Assembly (NCBI GenBank): GCA_020353515.1
Contig: CP070695.1
Location: forward strand, 2,578,155-2,642,154
Length of the DNA: 64,000 bases
Reading direction: 5' to 3'
Source of the DNA: Candidatus Heimdallarchaeota archaeon
Lineage (GTDB): Archaea > Asgardarchaeota > Heimdallarchaeia > Hodarchaeales > Hodarchaeaceae
Shown here: positions 1 through 9,056 of the stretch, in pieces
Layout of the letters: every line of letters starts with the position of its first letter
How positions within the stretch are numbered: the first letter of the stretch is position 1
The notes under the pieces: generated by a model
Seen by the model: only the letters and a program-made list of their open reading frames with translations
Databases searched by the model: none
What the model was told of the DNA's origin: nothing
Program-made: the position numbers and the translations under genes

Positions 1-600
1 AGCTCTTCGGATGCCCTCATAAAACATCGATGCTGGTTTAGTATTTAGTAAATATGTCTCAACATAGTTCGAAGCTCGTTGAAGTGAACTAGGATTTGGA
101 TTATCAGGATTTACAGCTCCAGCAAGGTCATAGGGAATATATAAACACGCTGTTGCAACCTGATCAGCAGAAAAATCATGACTTTTAATAAAAGCATCTA
201 GATGTTGGTTTACATTCCAATCTCCAGTCTGGATCTTGAGTAATGATGCTATTGTCATGCATGCAGCCCCTCCGAGTAGATCATCCCATGAGATATGCTC
301 TTGTGATGCTTTTGCAAGAGCATCTGCAGATGCTCTTAACCATTGGTTTTCAGAGTTTGGATCTGATAAAAATCGTTGTATAAGTTGAGCACCTGAAAAA
401 TATTGGTAAGCAGCATTTTTGTATTGCCCTCTTTCTAAAAGTTCTCGAGCATACTTCTCAATGAGGGTAATGGTTTCACTAGATGCTCTAGCGCGTTCAG
501 TAGGGTCTTGGATACTACTTAATGAAGCAAGGGCCTCCTGAACATCATTCGCAGTTGTAGATTTACTTAATCGCTCAAAAAGTTCGTTCACGAATGACAT
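1..600 (-). CDS. Partial helical-repeat (TPR/SNAP-like) protein, C-terminus cut by window edge
   Basis: An open minus-strand frame runs from an ATG at 600 to the window edge with no stop, giving at least 200 residues. Just upstream of the ATG is an AGGAGAAA ribosome-binding site. The protein is predicted almost wholly alpha-helical, with TPR-like phrasing around residues 50-75 (ARELLERGQYKNAAYQYF). It has no signal peptide or membrane segment, so it is probably cytosolic. The pattern resembles alpha-SNAP/TPR scaffolds, but I cannot assign a family. The reading frame is certain; the function is unknown. Confidence 0.75.
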   Translation of the reverse strand, partial: MSFVNELFERLSKSTTANDVQEALASLSSIQDPTERARASSETITLIEKYARELLERGQYKNAAYQYFSGAQLIQRFLSDPNSENQWLRASADALAKASQEHISWDDLLGGAACMTIASLLKIQTGDWNVNQHLDAFIKSHDFSADQVATACLYIPYDLAGAVNPDNPNPSSLQRASNYVETYLLNTKPASMFYEGIRRA

Positions 601-1041
601 AATTTTTCTTTCTCCTAGGTAATTCTCATATGAATTAGTTCAACGATCGATCCTATTCTTGAATCTAAGAGAAGAATTTCACCTTTTTAATACTTCGTTT
701 TTTTCCTAATATTTTCTTTCTTTTTACAGGAATGATCAACAGAAAGCTGATGGATTTATTCATGGGAGAATTGGTGATATTTTTAGTAAGAAAAATGTGG
801 GTGTACTGGTAAGGATTATGGAATGTAAAGATTTTAATTACAAATACAAGCCTCTTAATTGTACAAAAATGCAGAAATCATCCAATAAGATTTTTTATTA
901 AAATAATGTTAATTTACACACCTTTAAAAGACAAATTTGGCTTCAACGTTAATTGAAAAATAAATATATCTCTTCCTCTCTTAACTAATACTTATCGTTA
1001 CTCACTATAATGAATTGTAATATATTGATGGAGAAATTGTA
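601..1041. other. Intergenic region between divergent genes
   Basis: This AT-rich stretch holds the promoters of the two divergent flanking genes. A 50-codon open frame around 740-902 has no start codon and is not called. I see no RNA gene or notable repeat. Confidence 0.5.
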
Positions 1042-1749
1042 ATGGTTTTCTTCCTTAGTCAAAAGGAAAACGAAGTCCCTGATATTCTGAAAAAAGATCA
1101 TGCGGCTAAAAAGGCGTATAATGAGATCCTAGCAGGATTAGAGAAGGCACTTATGCTTTATATTTATGATTCTGGCCCGTATCCTCCAGAGGAAGGATCT
1201 CAAATATTACCTTTTGCTGACTTGTCGCACTGGGCAGAACATGATTGGAAATTACTATATCCTAAATTTGAAAAGAAACGGTGGATTGTGGTATATATTG
1301 CTCGTGGCGGTCTACAGCTAATTGATCTTATAGAAAATAAAATTGATGATTTTAGTTGGACCTATATCAAACCCCAGACTGAAGCTCGGGATTTTGAGGA
1401 TGAAGCCATCTTTATGGAGTATCGAGATCCAGTTTTTGAAGAAAAATTCGCTGATTACATGGAGGAAAGTGTTTCCATTCTCTTCGTTGAAGATATTATT
1501 TCAACTGGAGAAAATGTTGAAACAGTTTTTGATCTCACTATGGAAGTTGCTGAAGAGTATAATGTTGAGGTTGGAGATGTCGTTACACTGGCTTTAATTT
1601 CACGGATGCGGAATATTGGAACGATGCCAATTTATGGAGTACAAACTGATATTCAGATTGATCTTCGCTGTTCATGGGGAAATGATCTCCCTGATCGAAT
1701 TGATGCTCGAGATTTTTCAGAAATCAAAGAATATGTTGATGATCATTAA
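1042..1749 (+). CDS. Phosphoribosyltransferase-fold protein
   Basis: The 235-residue protein carries the PRPP-binding signature of type I phosphoribosyltransferases: a hydrophobic strand, paired acids and a TG loop (FVEDIISTGENVETV, residues 148-162). An upstream ARGG loop (87-90) fits the PPi-binding loop. The 60-residue N-terminal and roughly 65-residue C-terminal parts are less typical, so the substrate cannot be named. Nucleobase salvage or a regulatory PRTase is possible. It stands alone, with a GGAG motif about 9 bases before the ATG. The fold call is fairly strong; the reaction is inferred only from the family. Confidence 0.7.
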   Translation: MVFFLSQKENEVPDILKKDHAAKKAYNEILAGLEKALMLYIYDSGPYPPEEGSQILPFADLSHWAEHDWKLLYPKFEKKRWIVVYIARGGLQLIDLIENKIDDFSWTYIKPQTEARDFEDEAIFMEYRDPVFEEKFADYMEESVSILFVEDIISTGENVETVFDLTMEVAEEYNVEVGDVVTLALISRMRNIGTMPIYGVQTDIQIDLRCSWGNDLPDRIDARDFSEIKEYVDDH

Positions 1750-1934
1750 GATTATGAGAATTATGAAATTTGAACCACTTTCACATTAGGAATTGCAAGC
1801 ACACTTAACTTTTATAAGAAAAAAATTACTTTTTTAAAGACAAAAAAGGAATAATACTTGAATAGGAAATGAAAAATAGTGACAATATTGAATCATTTAA
1901 ATGTATTTCATTCAGCTATGGGGTGAAATAGGAA

Positions 1935-2918
1935 ATGAGTATAGATATAACCTATATTAAATCTGCTATTGAAACCTTAAGTCTAATTCAGCGTCTGTTT
2001 AACCATTCAGTCGAAACCCAAACAATGAATAAGCTTACTGATTATATTACTCAAATTGAATCTAAAGCTGATGCAAGAGTGAGCTCTGCATTAGGAGCAC
2101 AACTAGGAATTGACGTCCCTGTTGCAGATCAAGAAGGGAAATCACCTAAATATTGGGAAGGAGTACGCGATATGGCACAATTAGCAAAAAAACAGTTTTT
2201 TACGCTTAATGATAACCAAAAATTTACACAATTTCTAACAAACACTAGTGCCAGTCTTTCAGCTAGAATTGCTCCTGAAGAAAAAGCTATTTCTCCATTG
2301 GAAGAATTACTACAAGATAAAGAACCAGTAACAGTAGAAGCACAACCTGCATCTCCATTAGAAGAAATGCTAACACAGCCAGCTCCTACCCCTGTTCCTA
2401 CTTCTACACCAGAACCTACTCCTATCCCTGAACCCACCCCAATAATCGAACCTACTCCTACCCCTGAACCCACTCCTATACCTGAACCCACCCCAATAAT
2501 CGAACCTACTCCTACCCCTGAACCCACTCCTATACCTGAACCCACCCCAATAATCGAACTTACTCCTACCCCTGAACCCACTCCTATACCTGAACCCACC
2601 CCAATTATTGAACCCACTCCCACCCCTGAGCCAATAGTTGAACCTCCTACTCCTGAAATTCCTGATTTAACTCCAACTTTCTCTGTTGATACCCCCGATT
2701 CAAGTGTACCACCACCCCCAGACAAATTTCAAGCTCTCAATGAAGCATTAAAAACCAGTGGTCTCGACCAGCCAACAGAAGAAGTAAGTGAACCCTCACC
2801 GTCATTAACAAGTATGCTTTTGCAAAAAGATGAAACTAGTGACAAAGAAGAAGATGACATGCTGTCTTTATCTTTAAGAGAAGCACTGAAAATACTTCGA
2901 GATGAAGATGAAGATTGA
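1935..2918 (+). CDS. Pro-rich repeat protein with helical N-terminus and acidic tail
   Basis: The first 110 or so residues are predicted helical and soluble. Residues about 150-235 form a proline/glutamate/threonine linker built of 18-residue units (EPTPIPEPTPIIEPTPTP type) encoded by four 54-bp tandem repeats. The C-terminal 90 residues are acidic and end in a helix. There is no signal peptide or membrane anchor, so the linker probably spaces two interaction modules in the cytosol. The next gene starts 11 bases after the stop and also has a Pro-rich middle, suggesting a two-gene operon. I recognise no catalytic motif. Confidence 0.7.
   Translation: MSIDITYIKSAIETLSLIQRLFNHSVETQTMNKLTDYITQIESKADARVSSALGAQLGIDVPVADQEGKSPKYWEGVRDMAQLAKKQFFTLNDNQKFTQFLTNTSASLSARIAPEEKAISPLEELLQDKEPVTVEAQPASPLEEMLTQPAPTPVPTSTPEPTPIPEPTPIIEPTPTPEPTPIPEPTPIIEPTPTPEPTPIPEPTPIIELTPTPEPTPIPEPTPIIEPTPTPEPIVEPPTPEIPDLTPTFSVDTPDSSVPPPPDKFQALNEALKTSGLDQPTEEVSEPSPSLTSMLLQKDETSDKEEDDMLSLSLREALKILRDEDED
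2412..2627 (+). repeat. Four tandem copies of a 54-bp coding repeat
   Basis: Four head-to-tail 54-bp units lie in frame within the Pro-rich gene, each encoding 18 residues. The third copy has one Pro-to-Leu change. Near-identity at the DNA level points to recent slippage or recombination. Confidence 0.9.
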
Positions 2919-2929
2919 GGAGATCTTTT

Positions 2930-3751
2930 ATGAGTGAGAAGAATATCGTTCTTACTTGTATTTGGAGATCAGATGATTTTGCTGTTTCTGAGACCAGAGT
3001 CCACCCTTCTGAGAATGAGGCTGTTTTAATTATTGATGAAAACACTGAAAAAATCTCCATCCAAATCCCTCGGCATTTTTCGTTGATTACGAAAAAGATA
3101 ATTGAACGACGTGTTCAAAGCATATCAAAAAGCGGCTTTTTAATCCCAAAAACTCAAGTGAGAATTGGTACAGGATTTGAAGTAGAAATCGTTACGGAGG
3201 AAGAAATACCAGAAGTTCTCCTCCAAGAGGGTCATAAATATTCGCTAGACAGACCTACAGCTCCTACTGAGTCCCCTAGCCAGCCTGAAACAGATGTAGC
3301 GGAAGAAGAATATGTTCCTACTTTTTTGACTCAAGAACAACCGGTATCAGACACTTCAACCATTGTAAAGGCAGAACCAGGAGTAGAGGTGACAGAAGAG
3401 GAATATGTTCCTACCTTTTTGACTCAAGAACGATCAGTATCAGACACTTCGACCATGGTACCAGCAGAACCACCAGCTCCTGAAACTTTGCCCCCCAAAA
3501 CACCAGAGACAGAACTATTTGTACATGATGCTGAAAGTATTGCAGGTCGCTTTATAATAGCCCTTACTAAAACGGGTGATGTCTATGTTACCCATAAGAA
3601 TGATCAGTATTCTGTGGAATACTCTGCAGGTCGCGTAGATTTTCGGATTCATGATGGAGACATTAAAATAATCATGACTAAGCGTATTACTAAAGATGAT
3701 CAATCGTTGAAGCAAGCTATTCTTACTGCAACCCGGAAAAAATCATCTTAG
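2930..3751 (+). CDS. Two-domain protein with duplicated acidic linker, possible divergent gelsolin-like N-terminus
   Basis: I start at ATG 2930 because GAGGAG lies 7 bases upstream; a TTG at 2915 is also in frame. The N-terminal 85 residues contain a pattern like 'AVLIIDENTEKISIQIP', which resembles the first strands of the gelsolin-like protein at 9362 but lacks its WKG signature. The middle holds two copies of an EEEYVPTFLTQE module about 40 residues apart. The C-terminal 75 residues form a beta-rich domain. It follows another Pro-rich gene by 11 bases. No enzyme motif is visible, and a scaffold or adaptor role is only a guess. Confidence 0.65.
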   Translation: MSEKNIVLTCIWRSDDFAVSETRVHPSENEAVLIIDENTEKISIQIPRHFSLITKKIIERRVQSISKSGFLIPKTQVRIGTGFEVEIVTEEEIPEVLLQEGHKYSLDRPTAPTESPSQPETDVAEEEYVPTFLTQEQPVSDTSTIVKAEPGVEVTEEEYVPTFLTQERSVSDTSTMVPAEPPAPETLPPKTPETELFVHDAESIAGRFIIALTKTGDVYVTHKNDQYSVEYSAGRVDFRIHDGDIKIIMTKRITKDDQSLKQAILTATRKKSS

Positions 3752-3786
3752 CTTTAGATTCTTAACTAATCACAATTACTTGAGCT

Positions 3787-6111
3787 TTATATTACGATCT
3801 CTCGACTACGAGTTGTATATGTCATTAATTCTTGGGAAAACAACTCGACTAGGTTTTCATTAGCGGTAATTACTCCGATTAATCCTTCTTTTTCTGGATG
3901 TTTAGGTTCAGGACAAACCAACAGCTCTTCAGAATCACGAATGCAACCCCAAAAATCCACTGTGTCCAGTTGTTTTAGCCTAACATTAGCAGATGATAAA
4001 ATTTTCTTTAGTGTTGACTCAGGAACTTTTCTAAAGTCTCCAATAATACTTATCCGAGTCCTTGTTGGTAGTTTAGAGGCTGTAATTAAGGTTTGGAGCT
4101 CTGGACGAGGCATTAGGATAGTCAAAGATGCCTTTGCTCGTAATGTCAAGTCTCTTAGCATCATTATAATAGCTGTTTCTCCAATAACTAAATCAGTAGA
4201 GAGAAAAGAAGGCTCTATATCTGAAATATCGACAGCTTGTGATAATTCAGAGATTTTATTAAGTTTTTGTTTCATCTCTTTAATAGAAAAGGATAAAGCG
4301 GATATCTCATGCTCTAATTGCTGCTCAACTTTGGTTATCTGAGAATTTAGAATCTCTTTAGTTCTATTCAAAGTTAAATTAACCTCATCTGACTGGGCGT
4401 TTGCAAAATTTGCTGTAAAAGCTTTTAGACCAGAAACATACACATCAAACTTGTTTTCTAGATCAGTGACCTTTGTCAGTACACTCTTCAATCCTTCGGC
4501 AGAATTTTCACTTAACTCATCGATGTCACTTTGTAAGCCCTTAAAACTGCTTTTTTCCACATCAAAAACTGGTTCCTTTTCAAGATATTCCTTTAAATTA
4601 GCTTCAAACTCTTTTTCGGTTTGTTGGACTAAAATAAAGAGATTATCAAGAAAATCAGTACTCAACTCTTCTAATTTTTTGTTGAAACCATTTACTTTTT
4701 CATTAAAAACAGATTCGCCAGCCTCGATTTGTGTTTTCATCCCCTGATTTTTAGTGTGGAGAAATTCTTTGAACGATGTTCTAAATTCAGAGCAGATTTT
4801 CAATTTAATTTCTTGTAGGTTGCGTGAAAGGAGTTTTACTTCTTCATCTAGTATCTTTCGTACTTCATTTATGCCGATTTCAGTTGCTTGTACAATTTCA
4901 TCCTCTATTTCATTCAATGTGTTATTCAATCTGTCAATATCTTCTAGAATCTTTGATTGCTCTTTTAAGGTCTGTAAAATCGTTCTTCTATTTTCATCTA
5001 TTTTAGTTAGATTAGAAATAAACTCTTCTTTCCCTTTAAACAATTTTCTACTCTGTATATCGTCTATTGAGCTTTTTAACAAAGGTTCTATGTTATTAAG
5101 CCCATTTTCTAGGCCTGAATAAAGATTCCTCACCGTATCATCAATTTCTTTATATCCTTGCCTTGTGTCAAGGAAGTTTGATTTTTTCTGGTGAGCATTT
5201 GACTTGAGATTTTCAAGTAATGAGTTTCTCTTTTCGATTTTCTCATTAAAAACTTTTTCTTCATCTAAACGATCGGATTCAAATTGGTTAAGCACTTCAT
5301 CCATATTCTCTGAATGTTCTCTTATTTGGTTGTCAATACTAATCATTTCGGACTCAAGATTTGCCTTATTTTCCCTCATGAGTTTTTCAAGGTCATTATT
5401 TGTCATTTCAGAAAGAGTTTCAAATTTCTGTGTTATTTCGTCTGTGTATGGACTGAAAATACCGGAGATATCCTCTAGTTTTGTAAGATTTTGTTTAGTG
5501 ATTTCTTTATTTAGTTCTTCAAAACGCTCTATTGTGTTTTGAACCTTGATTTTAAGTTCCTCATTATTCTTTTGGATTTTAGTATTTGTAAATTCTGCTG
5601 TTGTTCGTAAACTATCTGTTAATTCATTGAAGTTCAATTTAATTGGGGATAAGCTCTCAGAGAAATCATCTTCTAATTTAATTATATATTGTTGATTCTT
5701 TTCTGTTGTTTCAGCAAAAATTTCAGAAATCTGCTTTATATCTTCCTGAAAACCAGTTGATGCTTCTTTTCGAATGTTTACTAGAGTAAATGGATCATAT
5801 GCGAGAAAAAATGCCTTTAAAAAAGGTTCCAAGGCAATATAGCGTCCCACTTTCCCAGGGATTCTTTTTGCTAATTTACTTCCTTCTAGAATTAGAAGTG
5901 CTTCTTGTGTTTTTATATAATCCAATCCTGATAATAAACTGATTTGGCCAAGAGTTGCCATACCTAGAGAAAGTAAACTTAAGTATACTTTTCCTTGATC
6001 ATCATCAGTTAACCCAAGAATTGGGATAATTGCTTTAATTTCTTCTGAAGATATCTTCAGTCCAACCATTATCCTTTCCAACCTTTCTGTATTTTTTTCA
6101 CTAGTGTCCAT
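3787..6111 (-). CDS. TrmB-type winged-helix protein with very long coiled coil
   Basis: About 774 residues from ATG 6111. A TTG at 6147 and an ATG at 6069 are alternatives, and none has a convincing ribosome-binding site. Residues about 15-95 form a TrmB-like winged helix (GMATLGQISLLSGLDYIKTQ). Roughly 500 residues of heptad-rich coiled coil follow. The C-terminal 150 residues resemble the sugar-sensor/PLD-like domain that follows the helix in TrmB regulators (KASLTILMPRPELQTLI, GDFRKVPESTL). Ordinary TrmB proteins are 250-350 residues, so the coil is a large insertion. It could be a regulator held as an extended dimer or a structural chromatin protein. Confidence 0.7.
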   Translation of the reverse strand: MDTSEKNTERLERIMVGLKISSEEIKAIIPILGLTDDDQGKVYLSLLSLGMATLGQISLLSGLDYIKTQEALLILEGSKLAKRIPGKVGRYIALEPFLKAFFLAYDPFTLVNIRKEASTGFQEDIKQISEIFAETTEKNQQYIIKLEDDFSESLSPIKLNFNELTDSLRTTAEFTNTKIQKNNEELKIKVQNTIERFEELNKEITKQNLTKLEDISGIFSPYTDEITQKFETLSEMTNNDLEKLMRENKANLESEMISIDNQIREHSENMDEVLNQFESDRLDEEKVFNEKIEKRNSLLENLKSNAHQKKSNFLDTRQGYKEIDDTVRNLYSGLENGLNNIEPLLKSSIDDIQSRKLFKGKEEFISNLTKIDENRRTILQTLKEQSKILEDIDRLNNTLNEIEDEIVQATEIGINEVRKILDEEVKLLSRNLQEIKLKICSEFRTSFKEFLHTKNQGMKTQIEAGESVFNEKVNGFNKKLEELSTDFLDNLFILVQQTEKEFEANLKEYLEKEPVFDVEKSSFKGLQSDIDELSENSAEGLKSVLTKVTDLENKFDVYVSGLKAFTANFANAQSDEVNLTLNRTKEILNSQITKVEQQLEHEISALSFSIKEMKQKLNKISELSQAVDISDIEPSFLSTDLVIGETAIIMMLRDLTLRAKASLTILMPRPELQTLITASKLPTRTRISIIGDFRKVPESTLKKILSSANVRLKQLDTVDFWGCIRDSEELLVCPEPKHPEKEGLIGVITANENLVELFSQELMTYTTRSREIVI

Positions 6112-6576
6112 GTGATTAGTTAGAATAATAGATCTTTCTTCAAACAACGATTTGGTTCTTATGGAAGTGAAGACATATTACTGATTTTTAAGAGTATGTT
6201 TAGAACTTTGGAAATCTATTTTTTAATATGATAAGACCTTTTCATCATTCTTTATCTATCCCGACAATAAAAAGAATATCTGCTTTAGTAAAATAACAGA
6301 AATGTTCCTTTATATAGGATTATATAGAAATCGTTTGCTAGATTCCTTACCTCTTTCAGATAGTAATAAATAGAGGAGTTAATACAAGATTTCTTGAAAG
6401 CCTGTTGGATACTCCTGAGTGTTAAGATTTGTTTGGAAGTGTTTAAAAAATAACTAAAAATAAGAGTTCATAGCAAGTATTTAAGTATCTAATTATTAAC
6501 CTTTTAATTTGAAACATTCACAAGTTCTAGAAGCCATAAGAAGAATGCGAATAGGAGCTGACTTCAACTGCTACTT
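6112..6576. other. Intergenic region between divergent genes
   Basis: An AT-rich divergent intergenic region. I see only likely promoter sequence (for example TTTATATAGG near 6311) and no ORF of interest or structured RNA. Confidence 0.5.
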
Positions 6577-7131
6577 ATGAAAGTCTGTTTGCTAGGCGAT
6601 GGTGCTGTAGGAAAAACTGCTTTACGCGAGCGGTATTTAGGTAAGCAATTTTCTAGTGGATACGTGATGACGATAGGAGCAGACTTTGCTGTTAAGAAAA
6701 CAAAGATTCAAACTGAAGAAGGAGAAAAAGACGTCAAATTTCAAATCTGGGATCTCGCAGGACAACCTCGATTCAATAGTGTCCGAGAACTCTATTACAA
6801 GGGTTCTCATGGAGGACTATTGGTTTTTGATATCACGCGACGAGACTCTTTTACTAATCTAAATAATTGGATAGACGAACTATACAAGAATTCTGGAAGA
6901 GGAGCAATGCCTGTCGCCGTTTTAGGAAACAAAGTGGATCTTAGGAATGAAGTGGATGACAGTGTCACTCACGAGGAGGGGATGGAATATGCTGAAAATC
7001 TCAAAAAGGAGCTACAATTCAATTGTGATATTCCCTACTTAGAAACTTCAGCAAAAACTGGTGAGAATGTAGATGAGTCATTTGCTATGTTGGCTCATAA
7101 TATCAGAGAATTTTTAATGCAATTGAAATAA
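6577..7131 (+). CDS. Ras/Rab-like small GTPase
   Basis: A complete Ras-superfamily G domain of 184 residues. G1 is GDGAVGKT (7-14), the switch I Thr is at 32, G3 is WDLAGQ (58-63), G4 is NKVD (118-121) and G5 is ETSAK (156-160). WDLAGQ is intermediate between Rab (WDTAGQ) and Arf/Rag forms. The catalytic Gln is present, so GTP hydrolysis should be possible. The tail has no cysteine prenylation motif, so membrane attachment, if any, needs a partner. The trm56 start codon lies 17 bases downstream, suggesting co-transcription. It is one of five GTPases in the window. Confidence 0.95.
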   Translation: MKVCLLGDGAVGKTALRERYLGKQFSSGYVMTIGADFAVKKTKIQTEEGEKDVKFQIWDLAGQPRFNSVRELYYKGSHGGLLVFDITRRDSFTNLNNWIDELYKNSGRGAMPVAVLGNKVDLRNEVDDSVTHEEGMEYAENLKKELQFNCDIPYLETSAKTGENVDESFAMLAHNIREFLMQLK

Positions 7132-7148
7132 ATGAGAGCGACCTACGA

Positions 7149-7721
7149 TTGGTCACTATTCTTCGAATTGGTCATCGAATCAAACGAGATAAGAGAATAA
7201 CTACTCATTTGGCTCTTGTAGCACGAGCTTTTGGGGTGGAACGTTTAGTCATCGCTGGAGATAAAGACGAAAATTTACTTAACACACTTGCAAAAGTTAA
7301 TTCTGAATGGGGAGGAAACTTACAACTAAAATTAATCCCTTATGATGATTGGAAAACGTTTATTCATAACTGGAAAGCTGACACGAGAAAAAGAATTGTA
7401 CATCTCACAATGTATGGAGAAAACCTTTCTATTTTTGAGAAATCAAAAGAATTTTTAAGTTTGAAAAAACTATCACAGGGGTCTTCTGACCTTTTAGTGG
7501 TAGTTGGAGGTGAAAAAATTCCTGGTAAGGTTTTTAAAATTGCTGATTGGAATATTGCCATTTCTAACCAGCCTCATTCAGAAGTAGCATCTCTTGCAGT
7601 TTTTCTGGATCATATAAAAGACAATGCCTTACAAATACAGTTTTCAAATGCTATTAAACAGATTATTCCCTCAATGGAAGGTAATAAGATTTTATTAGGA
7701 AATAGGAAGAATGGAAAGTAA
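7149..7721 (+). CDS. trm56: tRNA (cytidine(56)-2'-O)-methyltransferase
   Basis: Archaeal Trm56 adds a 2'-O-methyl group to C56 of the tRNA T-loop using S-adenosylmethionine. The N-terminus ILRIGHRIKRDKRITTHLA matches the family opening, and LLVVVGGEKIPGKVFKIADW plus NIAISNQPHSEVASLAVFLD matches the knotted SPOUT SAM-binding end. At 190 residues it has the usual family length. Translation starts at TTG 7149. Its last 11 bases overlap the next gene, so the two are probably translated together. The identification is strong. Confidence 0.92.
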   Translation: MVTILRIGHRIKRDKRITTHLALVARAFGVERLVIAGDKDENLLNTLAKVNSEWGGNLQLKLIPYDDWKTFIHNWKADTRKRIVHLTMYGENLSIFEKSKEFLSLKKLSQGSSDLLVVVGGEKIPGKVFKIADWNIAISNQPHSEVASLAVFLDHIKDNALQIQFSNAIKQIIPSMEGNKILLGNRKNGK

Positions 7722-8226
7722 AAGAAAAGTCCAGATCGGTATTATCGGAGATTCAAAGATAAGGAACAAAAATCAATATGAGATTTGTTATGAGATTGGA
7801 AAAGAAGTCGCTCTAGCAGATGCAATTTTAATTTGTGGGGGACGTGGAGGAGTTATGGCTGCTGCTTGTAAAGGTGTTTATGACGCAGGGGGGATTTCAG
7901 TTGGCATATTACCCGAGGATGAGAATGATCCCGAGGTTAATGAATATATAACCGTTAGAATCCCCACTTTTTTGCATTGGGCACGAAATGTCTTAGTCCC
8001 CCTAGCCTCAGACGGTGTGATCGCCTGTGGAGGTGGTGCGGGAACTTTGAGTGAATTAGCTTTTACTTGGATGAGGGAAAAACCATTGGTTTGTATAAAT
8101 TCAGTTTCAGGATGGAGTCGGGAAATTAGTGAACGTGGATATATAGACCATCGAAGTTCGAAAGGTCAAATTTTGACTGCAAAAACGGGATCGGAGGCGG
8201 TCATGAAAGTGCTAGAGGCAATTTAA
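7711..8226 (+). CDS. SLOG/LOG-like Rossmann-fold protein (TIGR00725 type)
   Basis: The 171-residue protein has the SLOG/lysine-decarboxylase-like fold: an opening strand IGIIGDSK, a GG loop (LICGGRGGVMAAACKGV) and the nucleotide-binding motif GGGAGTLSELAFTW near residue 110. It lacks the classic PGGxGTxxE of cytokinin-activating LOG enzymes, which fits the TIGR00725 subgroup of unknown substrate. Members bind or cleave nucleotide-derived ligands. It overlaps the end of trm56. The fold call is good, the activity unknown. Confidence 0.8.
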   Translation: MESKRKVQIGIIGDSKIRNKNQYEICYEIGKEVALADAILICGGRGGVMAAACKGVYDAGGISVGILPEDENDPEVNEYITVRIPTFLHWARNVLVPLASDGVIACGGGAGTLSELAFTWMREKPLVCINSVSGWSREISERGYIDHRSSKGQILTAKTGSEAVMKVLEAI

Positions 8227-9056
8227 GGCCTAAATAATGAAAGAAGTCCAGATTGCGATTTACCACTAAAAATTTCGAAAAGACCATCACATAATCCCTT
8301 TAATAAGCCATCTTTTTTAGAATTAATTAAATCAGAATAATCTGATATTGTAGAATGGAACTCCGAATGATTATTTGTCTGTACTGCGCCAAAGATTCTC
8401 GAAGCAATCTCATAATAGTTTTTCGATTCAGAATCATAGGAATCGATCGGTTCTTCAATTGAATGGAGATATTTACCACAGCTTTCTATTTCATAAGCAT
8501 TAATTTCAGCAAGGGTTAAATACGCTCTCATTTTCGGAGAGAGAGAGGATAGTTCATTATACCAAGAGTTTAATGTCTCAAAACAGGACACATAATCCTT
8601 CTTATAACAGAGAATTCCTGCATAACAGAAATAAAGATCAGATATTACACTTTTATTGAAATTTGTCTTACTAACAAAATTATCTAAATATGAAAGGAAT
8701 TCTGATACTTGAAAAGCTTTTTCTACCATTATCTGATTACAAAAGGTTTGAATACAGTTTTCTAGATTCTCCTCTCTAAATAAAGCAAAAAATATTGGAA
8801 TTAAATCAGCAAAGGTATGTTCTTTAATTTTTGGACGGATACTAGTAATAAGACTAAGTCCCAAATTACACGCTAGTTTTTCTTGTTTTCCTGTTGCAAA
8901 AAGAGGAATGGTGTTAGAAAGGATCATTTTAGCATGATCAGGGTTATTAAAAAGAATTGTTCTTTGAATAGCTCCTTTCAACATTTGGAACCCATCGAAC
9001 CAGTGGCCTTGTTTGAGCTCATCCAATCCTCTTTCAAACCAAGGATCTTTTTTCAT
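8223..9056 (-). CDS. Alpha-solenoid protein, candidate Get4-like
   Basis: A 277-residue protein made entirely of helical hairpins, with an ATG preceded by AAAGGAGAAT. The N-terminus (GLDELKQGHWFDGFQMLKGA, then LSNTIPLFATGKQEKLACNL) follows the opening pattern of eukaryotic Get4 (a 'xKGDYYEAHQMYR' helix, then 'GALLFFSHGQ'). The C-terminus (KGLCDGLFEIFSGK then GLLSLF) follows the Get4 end 'LDRIGQLFFG ... GLLGNLL'. Get4 is a TPR-like adaptor in tail-anchored protein delivery. The match is by eye against remembered sequence, so generic TPR similarity is a real alternative. It converges on the LOG-like gene with a 4-base overlap. Confidence 0.6.
   Translation of the reverse strand: MKKDPWFERGLDELKQGHWFDGFQMLKGAIQRTILFNNPDHAKMILSNTIPLFATGKQEKLACNLGLSLITSIRPKIKEHTFADLIPIFFALFREENLENCIQTFCNQIMVEKAFQVSEFLSYLDNFVSKTNFNKSVISDLYFCYAGILCYKKDYVSCFETLNSWYNELSSLSPKMRAYLTLAEINAYEIESCGKYLHSIEEPIDSYDSESKNYYEIASRIFGAVQTNNHSEFHSTISDYSDLINSKKDGLLKGLCDGLFEIFSGKSQSGLLSLFRP

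Noticed and set aside
732..902. Short open frame before the PRTase gene
   Set aside because: The protein-like frame has no start codon, and the frame with ATG stops after 26 codons.
2412..2627. CRISPR-like array
   Set aside because: The units are contiguous, without spacers, and in frame with a protein.
2129..2725. Long minus-strand ORF encoding Gly/Val/Ser repeats
   Set aside because: It is the mirror of the Pro/Thr repeat gene at 1935-2918; its repeats are antisense to the 54-bp units and it has no independent evidence.
3941..5542. Several plus-strand ORFs opposite the coiled-coil gene
   Set aside because: All are antisense shadows of the 774-residue TrmB-type coiled-coil gene, rich in Ser/Phe/Leu as expected from reversed Glu/Lys codons.
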